Origin: an uncultured Candidatus Entotheonella sp.
GTDB taxonomy: Bacteria; Tectomicrobia; Entotheonellia; Entotheonellales; Entotheonellaceae
DNA: 64,000 bases
Reading direction: 5' to 3'
NCBI GenBank assembly: GCA_958295825.1
Contig: OY282375.1
Span: 2,155,489-2,219,488, forward strand
Shown here: positions 50,959 to 63,092 of the stretch, one piece after another
How the letters are laid out: every line of letters starts with the position of its first letter
Numbering within the stretch: position 1 is the first letter of the stretch
Position numbers and translations under genes: made by a program
The notes under the pieces: generated by a model
What the model was told of the DNA's origin: nothing
Database searches by the model: none
Seen by the model: the letters and a program-made list of their open reading frames with translations, nothing else

Positions 50959-53076
50959 TCAGAGGAACAACGGCGCCAGCACCAGAGTAATGGTGCTGAG
51001 CAGCTTGATGACCACGTGCAGCGACGGGCCGGCGGTGTCCTTGAAGGGATCGCCGACGGTGTCGCCGACGACAGCGGCCTTGTGAGTCTCCGAGCCCTTG
51101 CCGCCGTGCGCACCGGTCTCAATGTATTTCTTGGCGTTGTCCCAGGCGCCGCCACCGTTGTTGAGGACGGTGGCGACCAGGACGCCGGTGATGGTGCCGA
51201 CCATCAGCAGCGCCGCCACCGCTTCCGCGCCGATACCCATCTGTCGGAAGATGAGGCCGACGGCAATCGGCATGCCGACGGTCAGCAGTCCCGGCAGGAC
51301 CATCTGCCGCAGGGCGCCGGCGGCGACGATGTCGACGCACTGGCGGTACGACGGCTTTTCGGTGCCCTCGAGGATGCCGGGGTGCTCACGGAACTGCCGA
51401 CGCACCTCGTTGATGACGTAGTAGGCGGCTTTGCCGACGGCCCGCGTGGCCAGCGCCGAAAACAGGAAGATCAGCATGGCGCCGAGCAGGCCGGCAACGA
51501 ACACTTCGGGCTTGGCGATGTCCACCGCGGCCACGAAGTCCTTGTCGTAGTGCTTGATCTCGTCCAGGTAGGCGGTGAACAACAGGAAGGCGGCGAGGGC
51601 GGCGCTGCCGATGGCATAACCCTTGGTGAGCGCCTTGGTGGTGTTGCCAACCGCGTCCAGGCGGTCGGTCTTGACGCGGATTTCCTCCGGCTGTTCGCTC
51701 ATCTCGATAATGCCGCCGGCGTTGTCGGCAATCGGTCCGAAGGTGTCCATGGCCAGAATGTAGGCGGCGGTGCCCAGCATACCCATGGTGGCCACCGCGG
51801 TGCCGAAGAAGCCGGCGTGTTCGACGCCGCTCGCCAGGCCGATGTGGTAGGACGCCACGATGGCGACGGCGATAACGATGACCGGCAGGGCGGTCGATTC
51901 GAGGGCCACCGCGAACCCGGTGATGATGTTGGTTGCCGGTCCGGTTTCGGACGCCTCGGCTATGGAGCGCACCGGGCGATATTTATATTCGGTGTAGTAC
52001 TGCGTGATGTAAACGAAGACCATGGCCGTCGCCAGCCCGATGAGCCCGCAAATCCAGAAGTAGAGCCACGCGTTCGGCGCCTGCGGGGTGGACATCAGCC
52101 AATAGCAGCCGATGCCGAATCCGATGCCCGCCAGCACCGTGGTGAGGTAATACCCCCTGTTGAGTGCTTCCATCGGGTCGCCGTCTTCGTCCGTCTTCAC
52201 CACCATGACGCCAACGATGGAAGCCAGCAGCCCGAAGGCGCGCACGACCAGCGGAAACAGGACGCCCTTCAACCCGAAGTAGGGATATAGCGCGACGCCA
52301 AGGATCATGGCGCCGATGTTCTCGGCAGCCGTGGACTCGAACAGGTCGGCGCCGCGGCCGGCGCAGTCGCCCACGTTGTCGCCCACCAGATCGGCAATCA
52401 CTGCCGGGTTGCGTGGATCGTCCTCCGGGATCCCGGCTTCCACTTTGCCCACCAGGTCGGCGCCGACGTCGGCCGCCTTGGTGTAAATCCCGCCGCCAAG
52501 CTGTGCGAACAGCGCCACGAAACTCGCCCCGAAGCCGTAGCCGACGATCAGGAAGGGGATCTTCTTGTCCTCGATGCCCAGCATCCACAGCAGCAGGAAC
52601 AGGCCGCCGACCCCGATCAGGCTCATGGCGACGACGAACAAGCCGGACACCGCGCCGCCGCGAAGCGCGATGCGCAAGCCGTCGTTCAGGCTGGTACGTG
52701 CGGCGGACGCCGTGCGGATGTTGGTGCGAATGGAGACGAACATGCCGATGTAGCCCGCGATACCGGAGCACAAAGCGCCAAAAATGAACGACCCCGCTAC
52801 GTAGATCGCCATCTGCACGCGGTCCACTGGATCAGCAGCATTTTCGGGCCGGATGTAGGCGTACAGCACGAAGAGGATGACCGTGACTGGCACCGTCAGC
52901 AGGGTGATGGTGCCGTATTGCCGTCGCAGAAAGGCCTCGGCGCCCTCGCGGATGGCGTCCGAAATGGTCCGCATCTCCTGCGTGCCGTCGTCCTTCTCCA
53001 GCACCCAGCGCGCCAGATAGACGGCAAAGGCGAGGCCAAACACGCTACACACAATGGTCAGTACCAGTTGAACCAC
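50959..53076 (-). CDS. hppA: K+-independent H+-translocating inorganic pyrophosphatase
   Basis: Membrane proton pump of 705 residues from GTG 53076, which follows GGAGG; the 28 codons before it in the same frame are non-family. About 16 transmembrane helices. Substrate site [18 protein letters not shown] then [20 protein letters not shown] includes the conserved DX7KXE and Asp cluster. Around residue 481 the sequence [10 protein letters not shown] has Lys in the position that is Ala in K+-dependent enzymes, and Thr three residues on, both marks of the K+-independent class. It hydrolyses pyrophosphate and exports protons, saving energy in biosynthesis-heavy growth. Confidence 0.95.
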   Translation of the reverse strand: MVQLVLTIVCSVFGLAFAVYLARWVLEKDDGTQEMRTISDAIREGAEAFLRRQYGTITLLTVPVTVILFVLYAYIRPENAADPVDRVQMAIYVAGSFIFGALCSGIAGYIGMFVSIRTNIRTASAARTSLNDGLRIALRGGAVSGLFVVAMSLIGVGGLFLLLWMLGIEDKKIPFLIVGYGFGASFVALFAQLGGGIYTKAADVGADLVGKVEAGIPEDDPRNPAVIADLVGDNVGDCAGRGADLFESTAAENIGAMILGVALYPYFGLKGVLFPLVVRAFGLLASIVGVMVVKTDEDGDPMEALNRGYYLTTVLAGIGFGIGCYWLMSTPQAPNAWLYFWICGLIGLATAMVFVYITQYYTEYKYRPVRSIAEASETGPATNIITGFAVALESTALPVIVIAVAIVASYHIGLASGVEHAGFFGTAVATMGMLGTAAYILAMDTFGPIADNAGGIIEMSEQPEEIRVKTDRLDAVGNTTKALTKGYAIGSAALAAFLLFTAYLDEIKHYDKDFVAAVDIAKPEVFVAGLLGAMLIFLFSALATRAVGKAAYYVINEVRRQFREHPGILEGTEKPSYRQCVDIVAAGALRQMVLPGLLTVGMPIAVGLIFRQMGIGAEAVAALLMVGTITGVLVATVLNNGGGAWDNAKKYIETGAHGGKGSETHKAAVVGDTVGDPFKDTAGPSLHVVIKLLSTITLVLAPLFL

Positions 53077-53403
53077 AAGTCGTCCTCCATTCGGATACGT
53101 TGCGAAAAGCAGAGAGCGCGGCGCGATAATGGGCCGCAATTTTCCGTGTGCGTCAACCACGGCGGCGCTGGCGAATTCGGCTTTTCAGGTGCCGTAACGC
53201 CTTCTGTCTGCTATCAGGGATGGGATGAATCGCGGCGAGAACCAACGATGACAAGTGGCATTGTAACACATTGGCGCGCTGCGGGCGGCCCGCCGCAGGG
53301 AAAAACGGCGTGCACCGGTCGGGAGTGGAAGGTATAGTGAACGGCAATAGTTACAGGACAAAATGGTACAGATTCACCCGACGTTAAGCAGAGAGAGACT
53401 TCG

Positions 53404-54771
53404 ATGCTACGGAGACTGCTGATCGGCCTCAGCACATTGATGATTCTGATCCTGGGCGTTGTCGGCATGAAGGCGCTGAAGGACATGCGTGAGCCGCCCC
53501 AGCGGCAGGTCCTCGACAACCCCGGTCCGGTTGTGCGCGTGGTCAACGTAGAGCCGCGCAAGGTACCGCTTTCCGTGGCCGGATTCGGCACCGTGCGGGC
53601 GAAGCACGAGTGGAGCGTCACGCCCGAGGTGTCGGGACCGATTGTCGGGTTGTCACCGCATTTGCGGGCCGGGCTGCACGTCAAGCGGGGTGAGTTGTTG
53701 TTCGAGGTTGATCCCCGCCCCTTCCGCTTGGCCGTGGAGCGCATTGAGGCCCGTCTGGTACAGCACGAAAAAGAAATCGTCGTGCTGCAGCAGCAGCGGA
53801 AGAATCATGTGGAAACGCTTGAACTGGTGCGCTCCAACCTGTCCATCTCGGAAGAGGACCTGCGGCGCGATGAGGCGTTGGTGCGCAAGGGCACCATCTC
53901 ACCGCGCGAGCGGGACCGCCGCCAGCAGGAGCGAAACGAGGCGTTGCGCGCCGTGCAGAGCATCGAAAACCTGTTGGCATTGAACGGGCCGCGGATCGAG
54001 CAGGCCGAAGCCGCCATCGAGGTGTCGCGGGCAGAGTTGGAAGAGGCCAAGTTGAAACTCAGCAAAACACGCTTGCTAGCGCCCGCCGACGGTCAACTCG
54101 TGCAAACCACCCTTGATCTTGGCGAATTCGTCACCGCCGGGCGTGAAGTTGCCACCCTGCACGGCACGGATGCCGTGGAGATTCCCATTGCCGTGCCCAT
54201 GGACGAGCTCCGCTGGCTGCCGACGTTGTCCCCGGACCGCTTCTCACCTGCGGCGAATTCCACTCCGGTCCTGAATGATCTCCTGCCGACGGCCACCATT
54301 CACTGGCAAAGCGGCCAGCGCGATTATGTGTGGCGCGGCAAGGTGGTGCGCTGGGAGGCCGGCCTGGATGCCCGGACGCGTACCCTGACCCTGGTGGTGG
54401 AAGTCCCCAGGCCCTGGGATTCGTTCCGCCCCGGTGAACACCCCGCCTTGCAACCCGGCATGTTTTGTCGGGTAGAAATTTCCGCCGGCAGCCAGCCCAA
54501 TGCCGTTGTCATCCCCCGCACCGCGTTGCACGATGGCAACTCGGTGTATCTCGTCACCGACGGACGTCTGGCTCGACGACAGGTCGAAGTTTTGCGTTTC
54601 CTCCGTGACCAGGCCATCCTCAGTGCTGGGCTGCAACCGGGCGATCGACTCGTGGTTTCTCCCCTCAGCGCTCCGGTCATCGGCATGAAACTTCGCCCTC
54701 TGGAAGCCCAGCCTGTGGCGCCCGCCATCTCCGACACCCAAGACACGGTCGCGCGGCAAGAGGAGCGCTAA
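53404..54771 (+). CDS. RND efflux periplasmic adaptor subunit
   Basis: Membrane-fusion protein of 455 residues. N-terminal membrane anchor (residues 1-22, LLIGLSTLMILILGVVGM). Then VAGFGTVRAKHEWSVTPEVSG and LRAGLHVKRGELLFEVDPRPF (biotinyl-lipoyl-like domain), a long alpha-hairpin of about 130 residues, LAPADGQLVQTTLDLGEFV closing the lipoyl domain, and the beta-barrel with PGMFCRVEIS and VIPRTAL. It links the inner-membrane pump encoded next to an outer-membrane channel that is not in the window. Upstream 53077-53403 is a spacer of about 330 bases with no gene or motif recognised. Confidence 0.92.
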   Translation: MLRRLLIGLSTLMILILGVVGMKALKDMREPPQRQVLDNPGPVVRVVNVEPRKVPLSVAGFGTVRAKHEWSVTPEVSGPIVGLSPHLRAGLHVKRGELLFEVDPRPFRLAVERIEARLVQHEKEIVVLQQQRKNHVETLELVRSNLSISEEDLRRDEALVRKGTISPRERDRRQQERNEALRAVQSIENLLALNGPRIEQAEAAIEVSRAELEEAKLKLSKTRLLAPADGQLVQTTLDLGEFVTAGREVATLHGTDAVEIPIAVPMDELRWLPTLSPDRFSPAANSTPVLNDLLPTATIHWQSGQRDYVWRGKVVRWEAGLDARTRTLTLVVEVPRPWDSFRPGEHPALQPGMFCRVEISAGSQPNAVVIPRTALHDGNSVYLVTDGRLARRQVEVLRFLRDQAILSAGLQPGDRLVVSPLSAPVIGMKLRPLEAQPVAPAISDTQDTVARQEER

Positions 54772-57700
54772 GGCATGCGACGCCTCATCTCAGCCGCCGT
54801 TCACAACTCGGTGGCGGCTAATCTCTTGATGATCGTGATCATCGTGGTCGGCGGCATGAGCGCCTACAACCTCAGGCGCGAGACCTTTCCGCAAATATCC
54901 TTCGATATTATCCAAGTGCAGACCATCTTTCCCGGCGCCACGCCGGAGGAAGTCGAAGAAAGCATTGTCGTCAAAATCGAAGAGGCGATTAAGAGCGTCG
55001 AGGGCATTCAGGACATCCTCTCACAAGCGCGCGAAAGCTCAGGCGTGGTGCTCGCCCGGCTAAAGTCTGGCGTCGACAATCGCCGTGTCCTGGAGGATAT
55101 CCAGAATGAGGTCGAGAAGATTGATACGTTTCCTGAGGACGCCGAACCACCGCGCTATGAAGAGCTCTCGGAGAGGCGCAAGGTCATCAATATCGCCATC
55201 TATGGCAAGCAGCCCGAACGAACGTTGAAGGAAGTTGCCACCCGGGTGCGGGACGACCTGCTGGTTTCCGAGTTCATCTCGCAGATTCGCATTTTCGGCA
55301 CCCGTGATTATGAAATCAGCGTCGAAGTATCCGAGGAGAGCCTGCGGCGTCACGGCCTTACCTTCGAAGAAATCCGCCAAGTGGTGCAGCGCAGCAGCCT
55401 CAACCTGCCGGGGGGCAGCATCAAGACGCCGACGCAGGACATCGTGGTGCGCACCGCCGGACAACGCTACACCGGGCTGGAATTCGCCCTTCTGCCGTTA
55501 TTGACGCGCCCGGACGGTACGGTGGTCACGCTAGACGAAGTCGCGCGGGTCAGCGACGGTTTCGTCGATGCGTGGCGCGTCGGACGGTTCAACGGCACCC
55601 CCAGCGTCATGGTTTCCGTGTTCAGGACCAGTGAGGAAGACGCCCTGGTCATTTCCGACACGGTGCGCCAGTACGTTGCCGAGCAGGCGCCGCAACTGCC
55701 GGAGGGGCTGTCCATGAGCGTGTGGGCGGACGATTCGGCCGTTACCAAAAGCCGTCTGGAGTTGCTCAGCCGTAACGGGCTGCAAGGTCTGTTTCTGGTG
55801 CTTCTCAGCCTGTGGCTGTTCATGAACCTGCGGCTGGCGTTTTGGGTAGCGGCCGGCTTGGTGGTGGCTCTGCTGGGCGGACTCTGGATTCTGATCCTGT
55901 ACGGCGGCACCCTCAACATGATCACCATGTTCGCCTTCATCATGGCGCTCGGCATGCTGGTCGACGACGCCATCGTGGTTGGCGAGAACATCTACAGCCA
56001 TTGGCGGCGCGGCAAATCCCCGGTGCAGGCGGCCATCGACGGCGCCAGCGAGGTGGCCGTACCGGTTATCGGGGCGGTGGCGACGACCGTTGCAGCGTTT
56101 GTGCCGCTGTTCATCATGGAGGGCATTCTGGGCAAGTTCGTCGCCCTGATGCCCGTGGCCGTGGTGGCCGCCCTGCTCGGTTCGCTGCTTGAGTGCATGG
56201 TGATTCTGCCGCCGCACCTGGCACACGCGCTGCCGGAGGGCGGGCATCAAGCGCCCAAACGAGGTATTCGCCGCCTGGCGCAACGCATCCGAGACGGCAT
56301 CGACAACGCTCTCGAGTGGTTTATCGAGCGGGTCTATATGCCCCTGCTGAGGCGCGCCATGGCGTGGCGCTTGGTTGTTGCCGCCTCGGCAGTGGCGATT
56401 CTAATGCTCATGTTGGGCCTGTTGCTGGGCGGGCATCTTGAGTTCGAACTCTTCCCCGACCGGGACACCGATACGATTCTGGCGCGCCTCACCATGCCGC
56501 AGGGCACCCCACTGGCGCAAACGGCCGCGGCGACGGCGCGTCTTGAAGCCGCGGCGCGCGAACTCGATAAACATTTTCGGCCCGCTGACCCCGAGTACGA
56601 CGGCGTCGTCAAGCAGATCATGACGGTCGTCGGCATCAATTCGGACTTCGACCCTGAAGTCGGCAGCCACGTCGGCGAGGTGACGGTCGAACTCCTGGCC
56701 GCCGAGCAGCGCGGTATTCCCAGCACGCTTTTGGCGGACACTTGGCGAGATCTCGCCGGCGACGTGCCGGACGCGCTTGAGCTCATTTTCATGAGCGAGG
56801 ACATTTTTCCCGTTGGCAAGCCCATCGAAGTGCGCCTGATGGGCGATGATTTCACCGCCATGCGCGAGGCCGCGGCGCGGCTGGAGGCCGAACTGGCCAC
56901 CTATCCCGGCGTTTTGGACATCAGCAACGACTTCCGCCCCGGCAAGATGGAAATCCAGCTCGCGCTGAAGCCCGCCGGACGGGTTCTCGGCATCACCCTG
57001 GCCGATCTCGCCGGACAGGTCAATCAGGGCTTCTACGGCGCCGAGGCGCTGCGCCTGCAACGCGGCCGCGACGACGTAAAAGTGGTCATCCGCTACCCGG
57101 AAGCGGAACGGCGCTCGCTGGGGGACCTCGACAACATTCGCATTCGCACCCCGAACGGCAGCGAAGTGCCGTTTGGCGAGGTGGCCACCGCCACCCTGCG
57201 GCGCGGCTTCGCGGTCATCAAGCGGACCGACCGACAGCGCGCCCTTTCCGTCACCGCCGATGTTGATTCCACCAAGGCCAATGCGGAAAAAATTCTCGCC
57301 GCCCTGGAAGCGGACTTCCTGCCGCGTCTGCTCGCCGATTACGAGAACATGCGGTATTCCTTCGAAGGCCAACATAAGGAAACGCAGCGCTCGGTGGGCA
57401 GCCTGTTCCGCGGCTTCATCATTGCCATGCTGCTGGTCTACACGATTCTCGCAGTGATTTTCCGTTCCTACGCCCAACCTCTGGTCGTCATGTCGGTGAT
57501 TCCTTTCGGCTTCATCGGCGCCGTGGTCGGTCACTTCATTATGGGACACGTCCTTTCCCTGATCAGCCTGTTCGGGCTCGTGGCATTGAGCGGCGTGTTG
57601 GTGAATGACTCGCTGGTGCTGGTCGATTTCATCAACCGAGCCAGAAGCCAAGGCGCCCCGCCGTTCGAGGCCGTGTTGGCCGGCGGCCAGCAACGGTTCC

Positions 57701-57928
57701 GCGCCATCATCCTGACCAGCGTGACGACCGTCGCGGGTTTGTCGCCCATCCTGTTCGAAAAGAGCGTGCAGGCGCAGTTCCTCATTCCGATGGCGATCTC
57801 GATGAGCTTCGGCCTCATGGGCGCTACGGTCCTGGTCCTGGTGCTGGTGCCCGCCCTCTATCTGTTGCTGTACGACGTGCAGAGCATCTGGCGTTGGCTG
57901 CGTACCGGCAGCTTTGCAGAGAAATCCC

Positions 57929-59878
<1,950 letters not shown>

Positions 59879-59955
59879 CGTATGAATTCAGCAACATGCA
59901 AAAGGTTCGGTCTCAGGGAAAGGTCAGCCGTTCATTTGCTGAACAGAAGACGACC

Positions 59956-60214
59956 ATGGTTGAAGAGTTTGTCCGCAAAGAGCACTTTGACGAATACGCT
60001 CTGCGCATGGACGAGCGCTTTCTCAGTGGTCGAAAAACGCATGGAGCAGGGCTTTTCTCACGCCGAGAAAGCGCGGGAGCAGAACTTGCTTCACATCAAT
60101 CAGCGCTTTGACGGCCTGCGGGGTGAAATCCGCAGTCTGCGGACGTTGGTTTTGGGACTTCATACCCTCCTCTCCCTCAGAATTGGAGGTCACGTGGTGT
60201 TTCGCTACCACTGA
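59956..60214 (+). pseudogene. Small coiled-coil protein, frameshifted and cut at the duplication edge
   Basis: From ATG 59956 the frame reads VEEFVRKEHFDEYALRMDERF; after one extra base near 60020 it continues VVEKRMEQGFSHAEKAREQNLLHINQRFDGLRGEIRSLRTLV in pieces, a heptad-rich helix. The last codons (RIGGHVVFRYH) belong to the duplicated block that begins near 60173, so the original 3' end has been replaced. Resembles small Uma2-neighbour or phage-type coiled-coil proteins; no firm family. Confidence 0.5.
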
Positions 60215-60449
60215 ATCCCTCGGGCTCGCGATTGCCTGCGACGAATGGCTCGCCCGCCAATTCCCGGTTTGCCTGCATCACAAGTTGGACGGCCTCGATC
60301 AGCTTCGCTTTCGCCTCTTCCAGGGTGTTTCCTTGTGTACTGGCACAGCTCCTCAACATAGCCAATGTATCCATGGGAGCATTTTTCAAATACCGCTCCA
60401 GCAGCGCCAGGCTGTTGGGCCGATACCCGTCAACCCCTGCGGCTATCAC
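60177..60449 (-). CDS. HicB-like antitoxin-domain ORF, copy 2
   Basis: Same as the ORF at 36947 with a few substitutions (KNAPMD for KNVPMD, EEAKAKLIEA for EEAKANLIEA, MQANREL for MQVNREL). The GTG start overlaps the stop of the GGT-like gene. No HicA partner; downstream here is the disrupted coiled-coil ORF instead of the methyltransferase. Confidence 0.45.
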   Translation of the reverse strand: MIAAGVDGYRPNSLALLERYLKNAPMDTLAMLRSCASTQGNTLEEAKAKLIEAVQLVMQANRELAGEPFVAGNREPEGFSGSETPRDLQF

Positions 60450-62215
60450 CAGGCAATGGCGTAGGTCGGGCGACGGGGGTCGGCCCCAGCGGCCAGGATG
60501 CCGGTGCCGGGGTCACGCTGGGTAATCACAGCGCCGATGCCGCAGGCGCCGACGCGATTGATCTTGTGACCCATGGCGCCCAGCGCCGCGGTGGCGACAT
60601 CCGAAAATCCGCTTTCGAGGTTGAGAACGCCGGGGTGGTAGACGCGCGGATAGAATGAGTTGGGCATGCTTTGGGTGGAAAATCTCGGCGCCTCTACCGC
60701 TTGTTGGGGGTCCATGCCGAAAACGAGCACGTTGAGCATCAACTGCAAATTGGCCTGCGCCTGATCGTCGCCGCCAGGGCAGCCAAAGGTCAGGACCGGT
60801 TGCCCCTCCTTGCAGACGATGTAATTCACTAAAGTGGTGCGGGGACGCTTGCCGGGTTGAAGGCCGTTGGGGTGATCAGGGGCGAGGAAAAACATCTCGC
60901 TGCGGGTGCTGAGCGTGCACCCCAACTCCGATGCGAAGGCGGACTTGCGAAACACGCCGCCGCTCGGCGTCATGCAGACCATGTTGCCGGCACCGTCGAT
61001 CACGGCCAGATGCGTCGTGCCATCTTCCAACGCCTCGGGGAAACCGGCTGCCGCCGGCTGCGGGCTTGTCGATACACCGCTTGCTCCGGGCATGCCGGGC
61101 GGCGGCAATTGCGGGCAAGCCCGCTCACCGATGGCTTGCCGACGCTGCGCCGCGTAAGCCTTGTCGAGCAGGCCGGCGACCGGCACCACCGCGAATTCGG
61201 GGTCCCCGTAGTAGCACTCACGATCGGCAAAGGCCAGCTTCAGGGCCTCGGTGACGGTGTGCACGTAGGCGGGTGAATTGTGTCCCAGGGCACGCAGGTC
61301 GAGGGGCTCAAGCAGGTTCAGCGTTTGCAGCAGAACGCCGCCCTGCGACCACGTCGATTGCGTATGGATGGAATAGCCGACGAAGTGGGTTGCGATGGGA
61401 CTCTCGATACGCGACTGGTAGGCACTCAGATCGTCGTGCCGCAAGAGACCGCCGCAGCGTTTGGAAAATGCGGCGATGCGGTGGGCAATTTCACCCTGGT
61501 AAAATACCGCCCGCGCCGCTCGCAGACCATCCCGCCGCGAGGCGGTGGGGTTCGCTTCGGCCTGCGCCAGCAGGCGCAACGTGGCGGCAAGCTGGGGTTG
61601 GACAAACCGGTCGCCGACAACCGGAATTGAGCCTCCGGGGTAAAACACGTCCGTGCCGCCCGGCGGGTACAGGTCGAACTGCGCCCGGGTGTCCGGGCCG
61701 CCCAGCATGCGGTGCATGTATTCGTACATCGGGAATCCCTGCTCGGCGTATTCAATGGCCGGGGCCAGGACCTCCGTCAAGGTTTTGCTGCCGTAGGCGT
61801 CGAGCAGGCGGAAACAGGCGTCCACCACGCCGGGTACGGTGAACGACAGGTGCGCCTGCGGCCCCGGACCGGTAGGAATTTTCTCCAGTCCCCGGCTCCG
61901 AAACGCCTCGATGGTGGCGAGCTGAGGCGCCACGCCTTGGCCGCTTACTGCTGACAACTCCCCACTGGCGGCGTGGAAAAACATACCGACTCCCTCGGCA
62001 GCCAGGGAGTAGGACGCGGTCGGCTCGACCACTGCGGCTGCCAGGCAGGCGGCCACGGCGCCGTCGAAGGCGTTGCCGCCGGCCAGCAACTGCCGCATCG
62101 CCGCCATGGAGGTCAGGTAGTGGCCGGTGGCGACGATACCGTTGCGACCGCGAATCACAGGTCTGCCAGTCCTGTGGTCAACCTCGGTGTGCTCGCTTTG
62201 ATGATAGATTGCCAT
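60446..62215 (-). CDS. Gamma-glutamyltransferase-like Ntn hydrolase, copy 2
   Basis: Copy of the gene at 37216, 589 residues from ATG 62215. Differences are confined to the C-terminal end: SGFSDVATAALG instead of SGFSDATLAALG, and RDPGTGILA instead of RDPDTGILA. The nucleophile region EDGTTHLAVIDG is unchanged, so both copies should be active. No signal peptide. Confidence 0.9.
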   Translation of the reverse strand: MAIYHQSEHTEVDHRTGRPVIRGRNGIVATGHYLTSMAAMRQLLAGGNAFDGAVAACLAAAVVEPTASYSLAAEGVGMFFHAASGELSAVSGQGVAPQLATIEAFRSRGLEKIPTGPGPQAHLSFTVPGVVDACFRLLDAYGSKTLTEVLAPAIEYAEQGFPMYEYMHRMLGGPDTRAQFDLYPPGGTDVFYPGGSIPVVGDRFVQPQLAATLRLLAQAEANPTASRRDGLRAARAVFYQGEIAHRIAAFSKRCGGLLRHDDLSAYQSRIESPIATHFVGYSIHTQSTWSQGGVLLQTLNLLEPLDLRALGHNSPAYVHTVTEALKLAFADRECYYGDPEFAVVPVAGLLDKAYAAQRRQAIGERACPQLPPPGMPGASGVSTSPQPAAAGFPEALEDGTTHLAVIDGAGNMVCMTPSGGVFRKSAFASELGCTLSTRSEMFFLAPDHPNGLQPGKRPRTTLVNYIVCKEGQPVLTFGCPGGDDQAQANLQLMLNVLVFGMDPQQAVEAPRFSTQSMPNSFYPRVYHPGVLNLESGFSDVATAALGAMGHKINRVGACGIGAVITQRDPGTGILAAGADPRRPTYAIAW

Positions 62216-62418
62216 GGACCCCCTCCTGGTCACCTTCCGCCCGGCCCGGCAGCATGCTCGGACCCTGGATTGCGGTGCCCGTCAAGGACTTGACACCCTG
62301 CGGTGCTGCGTTTACTTTCAGCACCCTATGAGTGGTTTATCAGACGGCAAGGGAACCCCTGATTGCCGGGCGCCCCCGCTTGCCGTGTTTTGCATGACGT
62401 ACATTGGAGATACCCAGC

Positions 62419-63000
62419 ATGGCCTTCACCTTACCCGCCCTACCGTACGCCCACGATGCGTTGGAGCCGCACATTTCCCACGAAACGATTGACTTCCACT
62501 ACGGCAAGCACCATCAGACTTACGTCAACAACCTGAACAATCTGACGCAGGGCAAGCCAGAGGCCGACAAATCCCTGGAAGAGTTGATTCGCACCGCCTC
62601 CGGTGGCCTGTTCAACAACGCCGCGCAGGTCTGGAATCACACCTTCTATTGGAATTCCATGTCACCCCAAGGCGGCGGCGAACCCGCTGGCGACGTGGCC
62701 GACGCGGTGAACCGCGCATGCGGCAGTTTCGACGCCTTCAAGGAACAATTCAGCGCTGCGGCTGCCGGGCAATTCGGCTCCGGTTGGGCCTGGCTGGTCA
62801 AAGACGCTTCCGGCAACGTCAGTATCACCACGACGGCCAACGCCGGTTGCCCGCTGACGGACGGCCTCACCCCGTTGCTCACCTGCGACGTGTGGGAACA
62901 CGCCTATTACATCGACTACCGCAATGCCCGCCCCGAATACGTCAAGGCGTTCTGGAACCTCGTCAACTGGGATTTCGTGGCGCAGAACCTGCGTGGTTAA
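62419..63000 (+). CDS. sodB: Iron superoxide dismutase, copy 2
   Basis: Identical at protein level to the copy at 39189, including its upstream GGAG site and 200 or more bases of promoter region, so both copies should be regulated alike. Confidence 0.96.
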   Translation: MAFTLPALPYAHDALEPHISHETIDFHYGKHHQTYVNNLNNLTQGKPEADKSLEELIRTASGGLFNNAAQVWNHTFYWNSMSPQGGGEPAGDVADAVNRACGSFDAFKEQFSAAAAGQFGSGWAWLVKDASGNVSITTTANAGCPLTDGLTPLLTCDVWEHAYYIDYRNARPEYVKAFWNLVNWDFVAQNLRG

Positions 63001-63025
63001 CGCGTCGCTTCCTGCGGCTTGATCG

Positions 63026-63053
63026 CACGGGCGGCGTGTCGGCTCCGCCCGTG
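63026..63053. terminator. Bidirectional hairpin, copy 2
   Basis: Same nine-base stem as at 39796-39823, between convergent sodB and peroxidase genes of the second copy. Confidence 0.55.
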
Positions 63054-63092
63054 ACCCGCCCCCAACGGCTGAACCCATCACACCAACCGGCG

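Noticed and set aside
50947..52290. 447-codon plus-strand open frame
   Set aside because: Antisense to hppA; His- and Gly-rich composition is the typical shadow of a membrane protein gene.
60023..60211. Minus-strand 62-codon ORF starting like the methyltransferase
   Set aside because: It begins with the duplicated edge and continues antisense to the coiled-coil fragment; no evidence of coding.
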